Made by a program: the position numbers and the translations under genes. The notes below the pieces were generated by a model. It searched no databases. It worked only from the letters and a program-made list of their open reading frames with translations, and had not been told where the DNA came from. This document shows positions 36,976 to 50,600 of a stretch of 64,000 nucleotides of DNA, piece after piece. Origin of the DNA: Bicyclus anynana (Eukaryota; Arthropoda; Insecta; Lepidoptera; Nymphalidae); the NCBI RefSeq assembly GCF_947172395.1, contig NC_069086.1:18613572-18677571 (forward strand), given 5' to 3'. Each line of letters starts with the position of its first letter. Positions within the stretch are counted from its first letter, which is position 1.

Positions 36976-37290
36976 TAGTTCTGTTTTACTTGACTGTTAT
37001 GATGGTTTAGTATTTGTCAGTTAAATAAATAACTTTATATTATCTACATTGTTTCATTAAAGTTGCATTAAATGATTGGATTTTCTATTTTCCTTCGCAA
37101 TTACACAATCATCATAATTATTCTAAAACGTACGCTTAGGATGTTCTGTTTCTGGGTGTCGTTCTCGAATTCGTTAGTTTTTCGTGGAGAATAGCAAAAT
37201 AAATCAAATATTCTCTATTAGTAATGAACTGTTTTAAAGTAATGCCTGCTTCTTGAATTTTAACTTGTTAGATCGGTAACAATATAATCT

Positions 37291-37485
37291 GGGCCCGTAG
37301 CCATGTGGCACGCCGATTCTCTTTCTACAAACGCTAACGCTTCGAAAACTAACAGAATGTATGGTAATGACAGATCCGATCGACAACTTGATCACGTGAC
37401 ATGTCGATAGCAAATGTCATACCCATACATTTTGTAATTTTCGAAGCGTCTGTAGAAAGAGAATCGTCCACATGGCTACAGACCC
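37291..37485. mobile_element. Foldback inverted-repeat element, long copy
   Basis: Two arms of about 75 bp, imperfectly complementary: one starts CCCGTAGCCATGTGG and carries GATTCTCTTTCTACA; the other ends CCACATGGCTACAGACCC. A unique middle of about 40 bp separates them. No coding capacity; a MITE-like element. Confidence 0.7.
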
Positions 37486-37966
37486 TGATGTGATACAGTC
37501 ATCATTATAGTGCACAAGTGTGCGTAAAAACAGGTGCAGTCGCTATTTATTTAGTCCGATGAGCCAGTAGACTAACAAGTCTGAAGAGTGCACGCTAGTG
37601 GTTTTACCACATGTCCACTCAACTATTAATATTGACAATTGCCTGAAAGAAAAAAATCTAACTTTATATTTTTATTTCTGTAGATCTCGGAATTCGTCGC
37701 TGGACACATAAACCATTAAATATTTAAAATTAAATAATTAGTTAATACCAAAGTCAAAGTGTGAATTTAAATTTAATATTCCGAGAGAACAACTTAATTT
37801 TATTTTAAAGTCAGTAATTCTTTTTTCATTAATTTTAATTATTAAATTGCAGCTATACTAGCTATATGTATATAGCTTAGAACTTAGCCAGGGCTTCCAG
37901 TATCACTTAAAACTAAGTACTCAGTTCTTTAAAGATATTCACTTGCAAGCTATTTTATTTAACGTA

Positions 37967-38294
37967 TATACAGGATGCTCGGGAGTCCACTTATAGGAAC
38001 CGCATTGCTTAACTAATATTTTTTTAACTAAAAAATGTAATTTAAATAATTCCTACTATCCATGTAACAAACGCCTTTATCTATCCTTGCATTTTAATAT
38101 ACGTAAAACTTGGCTACGTCATAATTATAAGGATGCGTGTAAGGGACATATTTTAAGATCTATTTACAAAAGTAATATTATTTTCCCCGAAAATATTAAT
38201 TTTAGAACACATGTTCCTTGAAAGTTTAAAAAATAATTTTCGGTAAAGAATATTACCCCAGAGTTATGGGAAATACTCCACAACACCCTGTATA
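37967..38294 (-). mobile_element. MITE-like element with TATACAGG...CCCTGTATA ends, copy 1
   Basis: Bounded by TATACAGGATGCTCGGGAGT and TACTCCACAACACCCTGTAT. The interior matches the reverse complement of 45977-46373. Non-coding; the TA-flanked ends fit a Tc1/mariner-type mover. Confidence 0.7.
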
Positions 38295-38399
38295 ATCCAA
38301 TTTGAACATGATCTTCAACGTAGGTAAAACTGCGACGCACTACTAGCATGTCAATACGAATGGATATAGTGAGCGCAGTTTGTATGTAATTCCGCTCAC

Positions 38400-38530
38400 A
38401 GCTCCACACGTTTCCAACCGTGTGACGTCAAGCCATCGCAGTCGCATTGACCCACATAGCGGGCCGCGGGTTCGACACCCGACTGAGGTCGTCTTCGCCA
38501 ATCTGGTTTATCTGTTGACGATAGTTTTAG
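38400..38530 (+). repeat. tRNA-like repeat, copy 2
   Basis: Highly similar to 36840-36975 over the block with GGGTTCGACACCCGACTG. It lies about 105 bp after the MITE-like element. Confidence 0.65.
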
Positions 38531-39559
38531 CGCCGCAAGGCCGCGGAGTTACTTCACAATATCGTTGATACTGATGTTTCGCTAATCGGACTGATTCTGA
38601 TAATACTTGCGCTTCGAGTGGAGTGCTTTGTCTTAGTCGATGGTGCTTGATCGCTTGCCCCTGTTTTGCTAATTATATTATCGATTAGACAATTGCAAAA
38701 ATATTTTTATACTGTGGCAAGTATCTTATAATTATGATAGTAAAGGATATTACAAAAGGAAATACTCTTAGTTATTGATTAGTTTGGTCATAGTTGTAAG
38801 TTTGAATCAGACATTCAAAACACAAATTCATTCTCAGCAACAAAATTAGTCCAATGCTTATTAATGGTATCAATAGAAGTTGGTGTATCATGGCCTTGAG
38901 TTCCACCCTGGATCGGGCTACAGATAGTTTAATTTTTCTTTTCTTAACAAATTTTCAATAGTAAGATAATCAGGAATTGGGAAGTCGGATGGGGTTTCAC
39001 AGCATGCTAAGATGTCGGTCTCAGTTTATAACCATTTAGTTATGTTAGAAAGTTAAACATTGTATTACCCTCAGCCAATCACCCATATTGAGTCAACGTA
39101 TTGCCTCCAATTCGATCTAACTTGACGCCTCAATAGCTACGGTTAAAGGACCCCGGTCTCGATTAAATAAACTAATTAAACTTAAGAGAAGATGACACAG
39201 TCAGGCTACTGTCGTTTGCAGTCCTAGCACATGATGTTGCTAATTTTATTTATATAAATATTATAAATCCGGCGCAAGTCGCGTGTGAGCAGTTTGACAT
39301 TAAGTGACAGTAAATTCTAGAATGCACCGCAGCGTGATCGTCCTCCAACTGCGCAGTTTCGCAACGTTTGCGCAAACGCTCGCTGTGCGCGCGGAGCCGG
39401 ATGCGACGCTATAGCTATATATTTCAATAGTACCTACTCTGAGAAAGTACTACCGCCGTACCATGAGTATATGTCATAAACAGTTACATCCTTACGTGGT
39501 TAACATCCAGGCGATACGCATCAAACCATTTGCTTCTATGTTTCTAACTCGATCACAAA

Positions 39560-40890
39560 ACTATGGAACTGCCATCATATGCCAAGTATAATCAGTCAAT
39601 TTCTAGAGAAAGGAGCCCCAAATAGACCTCATCATTGCTATCCATTAAGCATAAAGCTATCAACTATAAAAATGCTTATTCGTGTTACAAAACATCACGT
39701 TGTCCATCCATCTGTAAACTATGTTAGATAATATTGGCTTTAAAGACATATCAGCATATATACGCCGTTAATCAAATTAATCACAATGAAGCATCGGGGT
39801 CTCAAGTTAATCAAGTAGAGCATATTTTATATAGAAGCAGCAGATGCAAGAAGTTAATATAAGCTCAGCCCTTGATTGCGTAGTACCTTTAATTGCACTT
39901 ATAAATTTCCTCTTCAAATCACTATTTAGATAAAATGCAGATATAATACACGCTACGTACACGAAGAAAAAAAGGATTACATAATTGATGAAAAGGCTTC
40001 GACGCTCAACCACATTTGTCTGTAATTTTGCTTAATAATTTAAATAGCCACATTACATAAAAAGCAACGTACGAGGCACGAGTATAATCCTACTAGACAT
40101 AGACACACCAAAGACATAAAGCTTAGGTACCAACCCATATATGCTATTACATGTGTTGGTAATCACCGACAGCAATTCTCGTTAAGACGCTACAGAAAAA
40201 AGCATAGCGAAACTATTAAAAAAGGATTACATAAACGATAAAAAGCTTAAGTTCACATCATGCGCCTGTAATTTTCCCGTCGGGAGCATAATCTCAATGT
40301 CGGGATAATATTACCCAATGCCAGTAAACTCAATGCACCAGAAGGGCAAGGGTACGACGCACCAGACGTCTAGAGGGCGACCGGCGTCCGCCCGCCCATA
40401 GGCTTTCACCGACGCACTTTACTTTTATGGGGTAAACGTCCCCGGGGGAGAGACACCTTCAGGCTATTTGAACCAAAAAAACATCCGATTTTATCTAAAT
40501 AAACACCCAATATTATTTGAAGCCTTGTAAAGGTTATATGATACCTATTGTTGTTGAAAATCTTTTTCTTTTGTACTGTATCTATTGAAGATCAGTTATG
40601 ATCTAACAGCGCACTGGTGTATTGTTGCCTTAGTTATAGATTCGGTTCTTGTGCCTCATCTTCATAACTAGGCAAAATTATGGAACTGATCTTCTAGTGT
40701 ATATTCCTGCGACGGACCACATCTTGAAATGAAGTGTAATCTGACAATTGCTAGAAAAAGGAGCCCCAAGTAGACCTCATCATTACTATACATAGGGCAA
40801 TATATAATATCCATTAAGCAAACATTTAAAAAGTAATTGATTTCGTTACGTTCGTAATAAGTGTTAAGTCGTTTTTCTATAGCCATAGAT
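39560..40890. repeat. Locally duplicated intronic segments
   Basis: AGGAGCCCCAAATAGACCTC (about 39612) recurs at about 40760 as AGGAGCCCCAAGTAGACCTC with ATTAAGCA nearby. AAAAAGGATTACATAA recurs at about 39970 and 40220. AAAAAGTAATTGATTTCGTT at 40830 recurs near 42267. Confidence 0.5.
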
Positions 40891-41002
40891 TTACCAAATT
40901 TATTAGTTTAGTAGATCCAGAGATTACCTCCTAGAATACCAAAAACTTTACCTCTTTATAATATTAGTATGGATTTAATTATTTAGTTAGTTACAACTAG
41001 AA

Positions 41003-41303
41003 ATGGACGGTCTCCATGGCGATGTGCTGGAAGATTAGGTGCTGGGTTCGATCCCCGGCTGGGCCGTTTGAGGTTTCTTAAATGGTCCAGGTCTGGCTGG
41101 TGGGAGGCTTCTGCCGTGGCTTTTTACCACCCTACCGGCAAAAAACAACCGCCAAGCGATTTAACGTTCCGGCACGATGTCGTGTAGAAACCGAAATGGG
41201 TTTAAATAATCATCTTACGCCTAACAAATTGGCTCGCTTCCATCTTAGATTACATCATCACTTAACATCAGGTGAGATTGCAAGGGCTAACTCGTAAAAA
41301 AAC
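41003..41303 (+). repeat. tRNA-derived SINE, family B, full length
   Basis: The tRNA-like head has GGGTTCGATCCCCGGC as B box (41044-41059). The body is CTGGCTGGTGGGAGGCTTCT, the tail CATCACTTAACATCAGGTG. Same family as 138-325 and 62385-62703. Confidence 0.85.
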
Positions 41304-43477
41304 GAAAAAAAAATGGAAGTGACCTCCAAAAGACGATAATTATGGTAAGCAGTAAACAATCGTCTATAAACAGACAGGGCATGCAAAGAACACGTCCCAC
41401 AAAGTGCCGCCCTGCGTGTGCCTTACAAACCTGTAATTGCACCGGCACCATGTTCATCAGACCGGAACACAGCAATGCTGTCTACCGGCAGAAATAAGCA
41501 TTATAGTAATACTTCCGACGAAGAGCTTTCTCACAAAAAGATACTGTTACTATTTTATGTCCTTTTAATTGGAAAACATTAGAAACACGAAGGTGCAATA
41601 GACGAAATTAAGTAAAACATAATCCACCTGTTACAAAGCGATTATATAGCTACCCGCGTTGGGTGAATGTTGGGTTGAAGTGTTGGTCAATGACACGTCG
41701 TCTGGAGGTCGGGTGCGGGGGTGAGAGGGTGCGCCGGGTGGGTGGCCCGCCGCCCTTGCAGGAAGGTCCTCGGTGCAGTGAAGGCCCGGCCTGATCGCAC
41801 GGTATTATGTATTTCGGCTGTCTGGCCTTATCTTAGGTGAGGTATTCGTGAAATAATGTAAAATTATGCATGAAAATATATTTGGTTGTTTAAATATTAA
41901 GTAAAATATTTATCAGCGTATCTTCGATTAAGATAATGAGTAAGTCAGTCTCCAGTTACGATTACGTATAAATATTACTGTTGCGCTCATAAAAAACAAA
42001 AATAATAGTACAAAGTACTAGTAAATAATGATGACATAGGTTTTATTAAGTATACAAATATCTGCCGAAAAAACATTTATTCCAATGGGGGTTAACGTTC
42101 CAAAAATGCTTCTCGACAACAGTTTTACCAACAATAGTTCTAGGGATATCAAATTAAATTCCTAAGACTTCTACATTTTCATCCTAGATTTGAGTATTTC
42201 CAACATAGAGCTTCATCTCAGAGAAATAACAAAAGTGAAATCGAAAAAATCAACGAGAAAACATTTAAAAAGTAATTGGTTTCGTTACGTTCGTAATAAA
42301 TGTTTGTATTTCTTTATTTCTTCTATGGTATTATATTTACCAAATTGATTTCAGACTATCACTCGGGTATGGGATATACCATGTAATAAATATTTAAAAA
42401 AAATAAAACGAATATAATGTCGTCAAAATATCTATCTAACATTTTTGGAAATCAGGCTGACGATCAGAAAAAGTGTTCCTACGAGTACTCATATATGTTA
42501 ATCTAGGATATTACAGAAGTAACTGTTTAGTTTTGCGTGTTTAAGTAACAAATACAAACACACATATATTTATTTAATGTATAAATATATAAAGCGAAAG
42601 GTCACATTACTTACTAAATAACTCTCTTATAAATGTAATAAATACTTGTTAGCTGGAATCAGTCGCAGGCTCGCAGGTCGTAGGCCGCCCTTCAATGCGC
42701 CCTTGTTTTCCTGAACGTTCACCTGCCTTCTCGAACTCACGCCTACTTGAGCCTATATTTAGTTTAGCTACAGCCTATCAATATGCCACAGATAAAAAAA
42801 TCTGCTGTAAAAAAGAACATTATCCATCTTGAAGTATGACTATCGGAAGGATATATCGACAAACATAAAAAATTAATGGGAAATGGCTGTATCAGGAAGG
42901 TAGAGTATCGTATGTGGTGGCGCGCTCTTGGAAAGCTGTTGCTCTAACAGTGGAGTGATACAGGCGTTCTGGTTATGAAATATGACCAATATTCCCTTTC
43001 GTATTAAAATAGCCGTAAAGCATGTGTTAGGTTGTGTTGCGTGTTGTGTTCGATCTCGCGAATTTGAATCGTCATGGAGATAATACGGCATCAAATCATA
43101 AAGAGTTTGGCCTCTCAATGACAATGCTCATTCAACGATCATGCTTATTTCTGCTTAGTAGTATTGCTATGAATCAAATTTAAAATCACGAAATAACAAA
43201 AACATAAATTTTATGAGTCTTATATAATACTTCAGTCTTTATACGTCTGGTGACCCATACTATGGTCCTATTTAACCCAAAGCATAATATTTTGTAGAGC
43301 GTCTTTGGCACTTTGCCTTAGAATATTTGGATAGCCCATATTTTTTGTAAATATTATTTCTATTATGGGGTACGGAAAAAATGAGAAAGCAGATTCGCGA
43401 TGTTCGTCAAATGTCAAAATATATGTATAAACAATTTTTATATTTACGCTTTGTGGACTGATTATTAAATATATCAT

Positions 43478-43625
43478 CTTAGCCGATTGATGTCCAGTGC
43501 TGAACATAAGCCTTACGAGGACTTCCGAAAACAAAGGTCTTGAGCTACCAGTGACCTACGGCTTTCTGCAAGACATTATATTTTGACATCCGTCCTAGTG
43601 GACCAACACTATGCTACCTGTTGTG
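43478..43625 (-). mobile_element. RTE-type LINE tail, degenerate
   Basis: Contains AGCCGATTGATGTCCAGTGC and GAGGACTTCCGAAAACAAAG, the same antisense 3' block as 12535-12868. Confidence 0.5.
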
Positions 43626-45976
43626 GAGTAACCAATTTAACTCCTTAAGACCCCTTGTACGCAAATTAATGGACATAAATATACTCGTAAAATATAGTTT
43701 ATGTGCATCATTCTCGCATATTGTATACTCTAAATTAATTATTTTTTCTTTGTTTAATATACATCCGTAAACATCTTTACATTTTCTACATTACACCTCA
43801 CTAATGTAGCCAAATAGCCAAATTACACGCAAATGTTTCAGTACCAACCCCAGTAGGTAGGTCTGAGATCGACGCACTTTCGACTTTCGGTTGGGTCGTA
43901 GCACTGTAGCGCCCTCTACGCCGTAGCACTTACGACATTCATTACTCGAGCCATGTAACACCGCTGTTTATGTAGTCTGTGTTGTGTAGCAGATTAGGCA
44001 TTGGATTATATTCGATATGACGTGATGGAAAACATCATAGGCGTTATGTGTTAATTATACATAACCCTAAGTACTAATACATATATATTTCAGGACCGTT
44101 AAGATAATAATCAGTTTGTTCATTAAACGCCTTGAAGCCTGGGCCTTGAAACTGTCTACTTTTAAATAATTAACGCGACTTAATCTGCTTGAAATTAGTT
44201 TTTTTTATTCGACATGTTTTATTTCGACAACTTTTCCGGCGATTTCATCTGATGTGAAGCGGGATATCTCTCAATGAAAGCCTACATATATGTTGCAATA
44301 TAAGCGTGAAATCCGCATGAAAAACAGTATGTTAACAAAAGAGAGTGTACGGACAGAAAAGAATATGTCCTGTAAAAAATCATATCGCATCTAAACTTCA
44401 AGTCAAGGACTTAATATTATGAAATATATAGAATTAGTAACTAGTTATAACGAATGATAACTCACGAATGTGAAATAATCTATTAAGTAAATTAATGATA
44501 TTTCATCGAACTTTTTAAAATTGAATGTTTCTCTTTTCTCTCAATTACCTAAAACTGCAAGCAATCATCAAAAAAAGATTGAACTTAGAATATTTTAAGA
44601 TTATTCCCACGCTTCAGTACATCTCGTGTGTTCTGTGATGATACGAGTCTAGCTTCAATTTAATTCAAGCTTAAACAAACAATTTAAGCACTGTTTATTT
44701 GAATTTCACAAGCATTAGCGTGGGAAGCTTCTAGAAAAAAACCTAGTCGACAAATGCGTTGAAAAAGGTAGGAAAGTTTCAGTCTAGCACTGCAGGGTCG
44801 CTGGCCTGCCGCCCGGACGCAGACGAGGTGAACGGGACGTTTGACTTCCACCATGCTATGGGACAGAGTGGGATGATGCGACGGGTAGGCTGAGGTCAAG
44901 GTTCTACAAATGGCTTTGATGTCACGTAACTTGTATCAGTCTTATCGGGATTTGCTGCTTTACAATTATCAAAATCTTTTTGTACAATAAACTTGCGATT
45001 AGCTATGTTTTTAGGATGCCTGTATATTTTTTTCTAAAATACTTGTTTTTGTTTTGTAACATAACTTTATTAAGGCTTGTTATACTTCTAATATATATAG
45101 TATATAAAGTATATAATAATTTATACACTATATATATATTTTCGCGTTGTCAAGTCAAGAATGCTAATTATATTTCTAATACAGTAACTTAAGGAATCGT
45201 AAACTTATAAATAAAACTATATAACTCCGTCAGGTCAAGAAAGTTTATCAATTGTCTCTTAGTACCTAATTTTTAATTAAAATTAAAATATAATATCATA
45301 CTTATGCTAGGGCGACTGTCTCGATTATAATAATCGAAACTAGGACCCTTCCAATTACAGACCAAGGCATTATCAACTAAACCTGAGGACGTCAAAACTT
45401 GTGAATATAACACTAGGTTTTTGAGCACAACGTCTGAATATTTAACATCGCCCTGTTTGTTTAGGTCCCGTTCTGTTATGTTATGTATTATATTCGGGAC
45501 GATGGTTTAGGGCGAAAGCATACATTTGTGTAACGGCTGCTGTTCCGGAGTTATATAACAAATATTTTGTTATTCTTTGTTACGAAAAACTCATTCAATA
45601 ATTTTATATCCATCTTTTGTTGAATACTAATGGACGATGATGGTGATCCTATTTGAATTAACTACCTAAATACTAAGTACCTATATTTTATATTTAACAA
45701 AAAGAAATATACTATGTACATAATATATATACAAATATACTACCTAAGTAATACTTAAATACAGAGTTGCACAAAACTAAGCTGTTGTGCTCGCATTGTT
45801 CCAAACTTTGCTTCATCTAATAAACGCTAAATTCATTAAAATTATTTTTTGAGTAGTTTCGGAGATTTCTTCGAACAGATTAGGCACATGCAGGAAAACA
45901 TTTCAGAAATTTAACTGTTGTTTTTTTATATTATAGTTTAGATAATGTTTGATTTGGTTGAAAAAATTGATTATTG

Positions 45977-46373
45977 TATACAGGGTGCTCAGGAGTATTT
46001 CCCATAACTTTAGGGTTATATTATATATTCTTTGAAGAAAATTAATTAAGAAAAATAAATTAATGAAGAAGAAACATGTGTTCTAAAACGAATATTTTCG
46101 GAGTAAAAATGTTTCTTTTGTAAATAGATCATAAATTGTGTCCCTTATACTTATTATTGTACTTAGCCAAGTTTTATAACCTTGTATTTTAAAATACAAG
46201 GTTAGATAAAGGCGTGTGTTACATGTGTAGTCGGAATTATTTGAATTACCCTGTATGAAAATATAATGTTTTTATTTTTTAGTTAAAAAAAATTAGTTAG
46301 GTATGCAGTTCGGTCCTATAAGTGGATTCGTCTACCTTGAAGTTACAGGATATACTCCCGAGCACCCTGTATA
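45977..46373 (+). mobile_element. MITE-like element with TATACAGG...CCCTGTATA ends, copy 2
   Basis: Bounded by TATACAGGGTGCTCAGGAGT and ACTCCCGAGCACCCTGTATA (about 20-bp inverted ends). It is 397 bp, non-coding, and inverted relative to 37967-38294. Confidence 0.75.
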
Positions 46374-49300
46374 TTATATTTAAAATTTTAATATAGTTTT
46401 ATGATTCGTAAGTAAAGTAATAACTAAAATAAACCTTGAATAAGCCTATAAGCAATGTCAAAGGTATCAAAACTCCGCTCTACCGAGCTGTCAGACATCA
46501 GTGTCAGCACTCGTTTGACAGTTGACGCCCACAAAGCCTAGACTTACCTCTGGGGCCTGAACCGCCTGGAGTCTGAGTCACTCACAGTGATGAGGGATTA
46601 TTTGAACGCTTTGTGATAACTATTTAAGTAGTATCTGCTTTATACCGCAACTTTTATTCTCGTGATATTTTGGTTGTGCTGTGAAACAGTTTAGAATTTA
46701 AATTAACTTGCTTGTTGTCATGAACAAGCTCTTGATTAGAGGCTCCATATGGATTCGAAACTTGTCGGGCTTAGTCCGATACTAATCACAGGAGATTTAG
46801 CCATGTTAATAAATTTTGTTATTAGTCTAGCTAAAACACAAAAAATGCGTGACTTACTTGTTTACTTGGGCTAAAGAAGATCAAAAATGTTATAAATCTA
46901 CGTTACTATTTCAGTTTACGGGAATTTCATAAGATTTACCATTAAGCAGTTGCATAAGATAACTTTATCTGCAAAAACTATATTGTAAAAAAGCTCCAGT
47001 CGTCCAGATACTATGTTCCTAAAATTATGAACGAGCTACAAACTTCTTTGGGCCTGTTTTTCAGCCTTATTGATTAGCTTTCCATTTTATTTTAATTCTA
47101 AAAAAAAATCGTTATATTTTTTATTGGATGATCAAACAAAAACAGGAGGCCTAACATCATTATCATTTTATAAACACATAACACCTCTTTAGTAGCAGAA
47201 CGTGAAAATTCCCAAACGCCATGATTCAATAACCCACACCACCGCACCCCGTAAAACACAGAGAATTATTCACGGACACACGCACACTGGCACAAACTTC
47301 GCCAAAGAACTCACACAAACTCACTCACGCACACACGCGGAAGCGTCTAGACAACTTGTTAAAATGCGCTGTTCCGGGACTCGACATTCGTGAGTAGGAT
47401 AGGTCACGGACCACGGTACTCCCGTCTCCCTCTTACCCATAATCGCATCCCTCTCTTCCCTCAAACGGTCCCTCTATATTCAAAAAGCATCTCTATTTCC
47501 TAGTAATAACCAACAGTTTACTTCGACTCAGTTGTCAGGTATAAATTTCGCTTTCAAAGCTCAAATGTTGCCATATCTAAAGAGACTAATTCAGGAAATT
47601 GTTTTTAGAATTTCAACTTTAATCCATACATGTAGGGTTCATTCTTTAGTAATTTACAATGCTAGGTCTTTCAGGTCTTCTAACATCGCTAGGTTTGTCC
47701 TTGGACGGTCAGGACGAATTAGTCGGGAATAATAATTTATGTAAATGTGCGTGCGTGTGCACGTATTGTACGTACATAGGCTGTGAGTGTGTGTTGCGGA
47801 CCTAGGATCAAACATTACACAGAATGTGGGGCCTGGATGTCATGTTGCCTCATTTATTCAGAACCTTTGGGCTTTGTGGATGACGCCCGAGGGTTCGGGG
47901 CTTCAGTTGTTTGCGGGTCTATTTTTTTATTCTATAGCTCTTAGAACCCTTCGCTAGAAACATAAACAATTTTGTCGACTTACACCTAAGATTGAAAGCT
48001 TTTAGGATAAAATATAAAGCCAAATATACAAAGTAAGGGTTAACGAATTGTAAAATAGATCTTATAAATCTTAAATGAATAAATATTGTAGGAACTTTTT
48101 GTTGATTCAAAAGTCAATAAATTGGGTATGTTCTTCTATATCTATAAAAAATACTTATAGTCCTATTTATCTCTGCGTTTCTTTTTGTAACAGAATTGTA
48201 GGGGTGAATATCACCACCTAGTCAGAAATTATTACGATTACATATATCTAATTCCGAAAATATGTATCAATGTCTCTCCGAACTGCATCATCCGTATCGA
48301 ATCCGACCTACCAAGTTATGAAAGCAAAGCCAACGCTACTAAGCCGAAGGGATCGTCTAAAAAAGAGAAAGAAAGAAAGAAAGAGTCTATTAATTATTTA
48401 AGGGACTAGTTTAAAATGTTAGTAAAAACTGTGACGTTAGGCAAAAATGTCTATAATAATTTTGCTTGGCCCTTTTACCTATCTCACAACATTTATGCAT
48501 GGGCAGCCTTATAATATTAGGCAAATCCTTTGCGTCCTAGATATTGACTTGACTAGGTACTTACTTACTAGAATTGGTAGATGGTAGTGTAAACACTGCT
48601 GTTGAGTAATACATTATATGCTTCAAATAATTGGTTTTCTTTTTATAAATGAATGTTACGGACGAGCTGAGGTGCTCTTTTATTTATTTTCCCGACCAAT
48701 TTCAGTCCAGATGAAAAGAATTTCATGGAAAGAATAACCCGAGTTGGGGATTGTTAATTAAGTTTTGATTGTTTAAATAAAAAAGGGTTTTGAAGGAAAG
48801 TTGGTTATCGGAAATTTCGACCGCTTCGCCTAAAATTGCCTGTGAAATAATATGTTTTTAAATTTTGTATACTAACGATGAAGTATTATATAAATTATAC
48901 ATTTCTTTTTTTTTCAATTTCCGAAATACAGAATAAATTGCTTGTTAAACAACTATAAGCCAAATGGTTGGATAGTAATAATTAACCGGATCAGGACATG
49001 CGAATTAATAATTAGGCCTTTATTATTAATCAAAGATAATAATCATCTGGATGATGATTATCATCTTCATCAATCATCATTTTAATAGTTTTTTATAGGA
49101 GAGGGAAAAAGCTTAGACGCACCACGCTGCTCCAATACGGGATGGCGGGTTGTTTACTGAGATTTATATAACCAAAAGTTATATTATATTATATTTTTAC
49201 TACGTATTACAACAAATAGATTCTATTTGTTGTAATATTCTAGTAAATGTTCATAGGCGGTGGTAATCACTTGACATCGGCGATCGACGGTTGATCGCTT

Positions 49301-49693
49301 GCTCACACTTATTTAAGCTCGTTCCTACTCAGGCATTTAACTTGAGGAAATGTGACAAAAGTGTGAGTATCAAACGTCGCATTGCAGGGTTCTAAAGGAC
49401 GTATTTTCAAACGTTAGTTTTCTATTAATCAAAAAGGTTTTGGAGGCTACACGCGGGCTTAGGTCTAAGAATTTCTCCGGCATGACGCGCGATATTCCTT
49501 ACAAAGTTACAATGTCTTGCCTCGCCGGCAGCCTCGTGATAAATTACAAAAGCTTTTGAAAAAAAGCTACATTTTGACGTGTCTAACAAGGTCGCCTCGG
49601 CCTCGGTAACGAATAAATTGTTTCTTTCACAACCAGCGAGAATAGAAAGAATAGCGAGGAGTTACATTAAAGCCAGACGATTAGACTAACGGG

Positions 49694-49800
49694 TTCTTCT
49701 TCTTCTTCTTTCCTGGGCCTTTTCCGCACTTGGCTACTAAGAGTTGGCCGTACGTCGGTCCATTTGGTGCTGGTCCCCACTGGAGTTACTCCAGCCAACG
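49694..49800 (-). repeat. Dispersed repeat with TTCTTCTTCTTC start
   Basis: TTCTTCTTCTTC, then CTGGGCCTTTTCCGCACTTG, partly shared with 19150-19270; probably an inverted retroelement tail. Confidence 0.4.
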
Positions 49801-50509
49801 CTAATCGCTAGAATTTGAGGCCCATTTTTGGTGGGTGGGTAACAGGCAAAAGGTAACAAACTACCCAAATAAGAATTGTATATTGGTAAAAGCATTATTA
49901 AACAAAACAAACGTCACATACTATATAGTAAAACACGGATATAATTAACACGACGTCGGCGGTGATAGCTCACGCATGATATACAAAATATTAGATGCAA
50001 AAGTGACTATATACTTATACGCACAAATTACAATCAATGTTAAAAATATTAATCTTAACATCTATGAAACAGTTATTTTCAGGAAAATTCCTATGGACCA
50101 AATAACTTTTCTAAAAGTAATATCTAAGAATATTCAACATCGAACAAACACTTGATCTATCGATTATGTATTAATGTATCAAAGTTGAGATAACTTTTCC
50201 TATCATCGGGAATTTTCCACGACCGGGAAAATTCTATTCATATTGTATATATTTTTTAATATTGTTCGAATGCAATTCAATTTGATACAATAAATAACAC
50301 ATAATGTGGTGTAATACGTTGTGGGAAGGCCAAAATTCGTTTCCAGCTTAGGTCGAATTAACAATTGCCGGCCATAGCTAGTTAACATATTGCCTTTTTG
50401 CGTTTCAGTACCCTCCTGCGTAAAGAAGAAGTACTCCTCTACAATATCAGAGCCTACTTAGGAATGTGTTTTTATTTAACAACTTAACAACACTATCAAG
50501 CCATAATCA

Positions 50510-50600
50510 CTGTCATTATCAGCCGATGGATATCCACTGCTGAACATAGTCCTTTTTCAAAGACTCCCAAAGAACATGGCTATGAGTCGCCCGCATCCCG
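50510..50600 (-). mobile_element. RTE-type LINE tail, short
   Basis: Contains CAGCCGATGGATATCCACTG and a CAAAGACTCCCAAAGAAC block, equivalent to the antisense end at 12550-12605. Confidence 0.5.
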
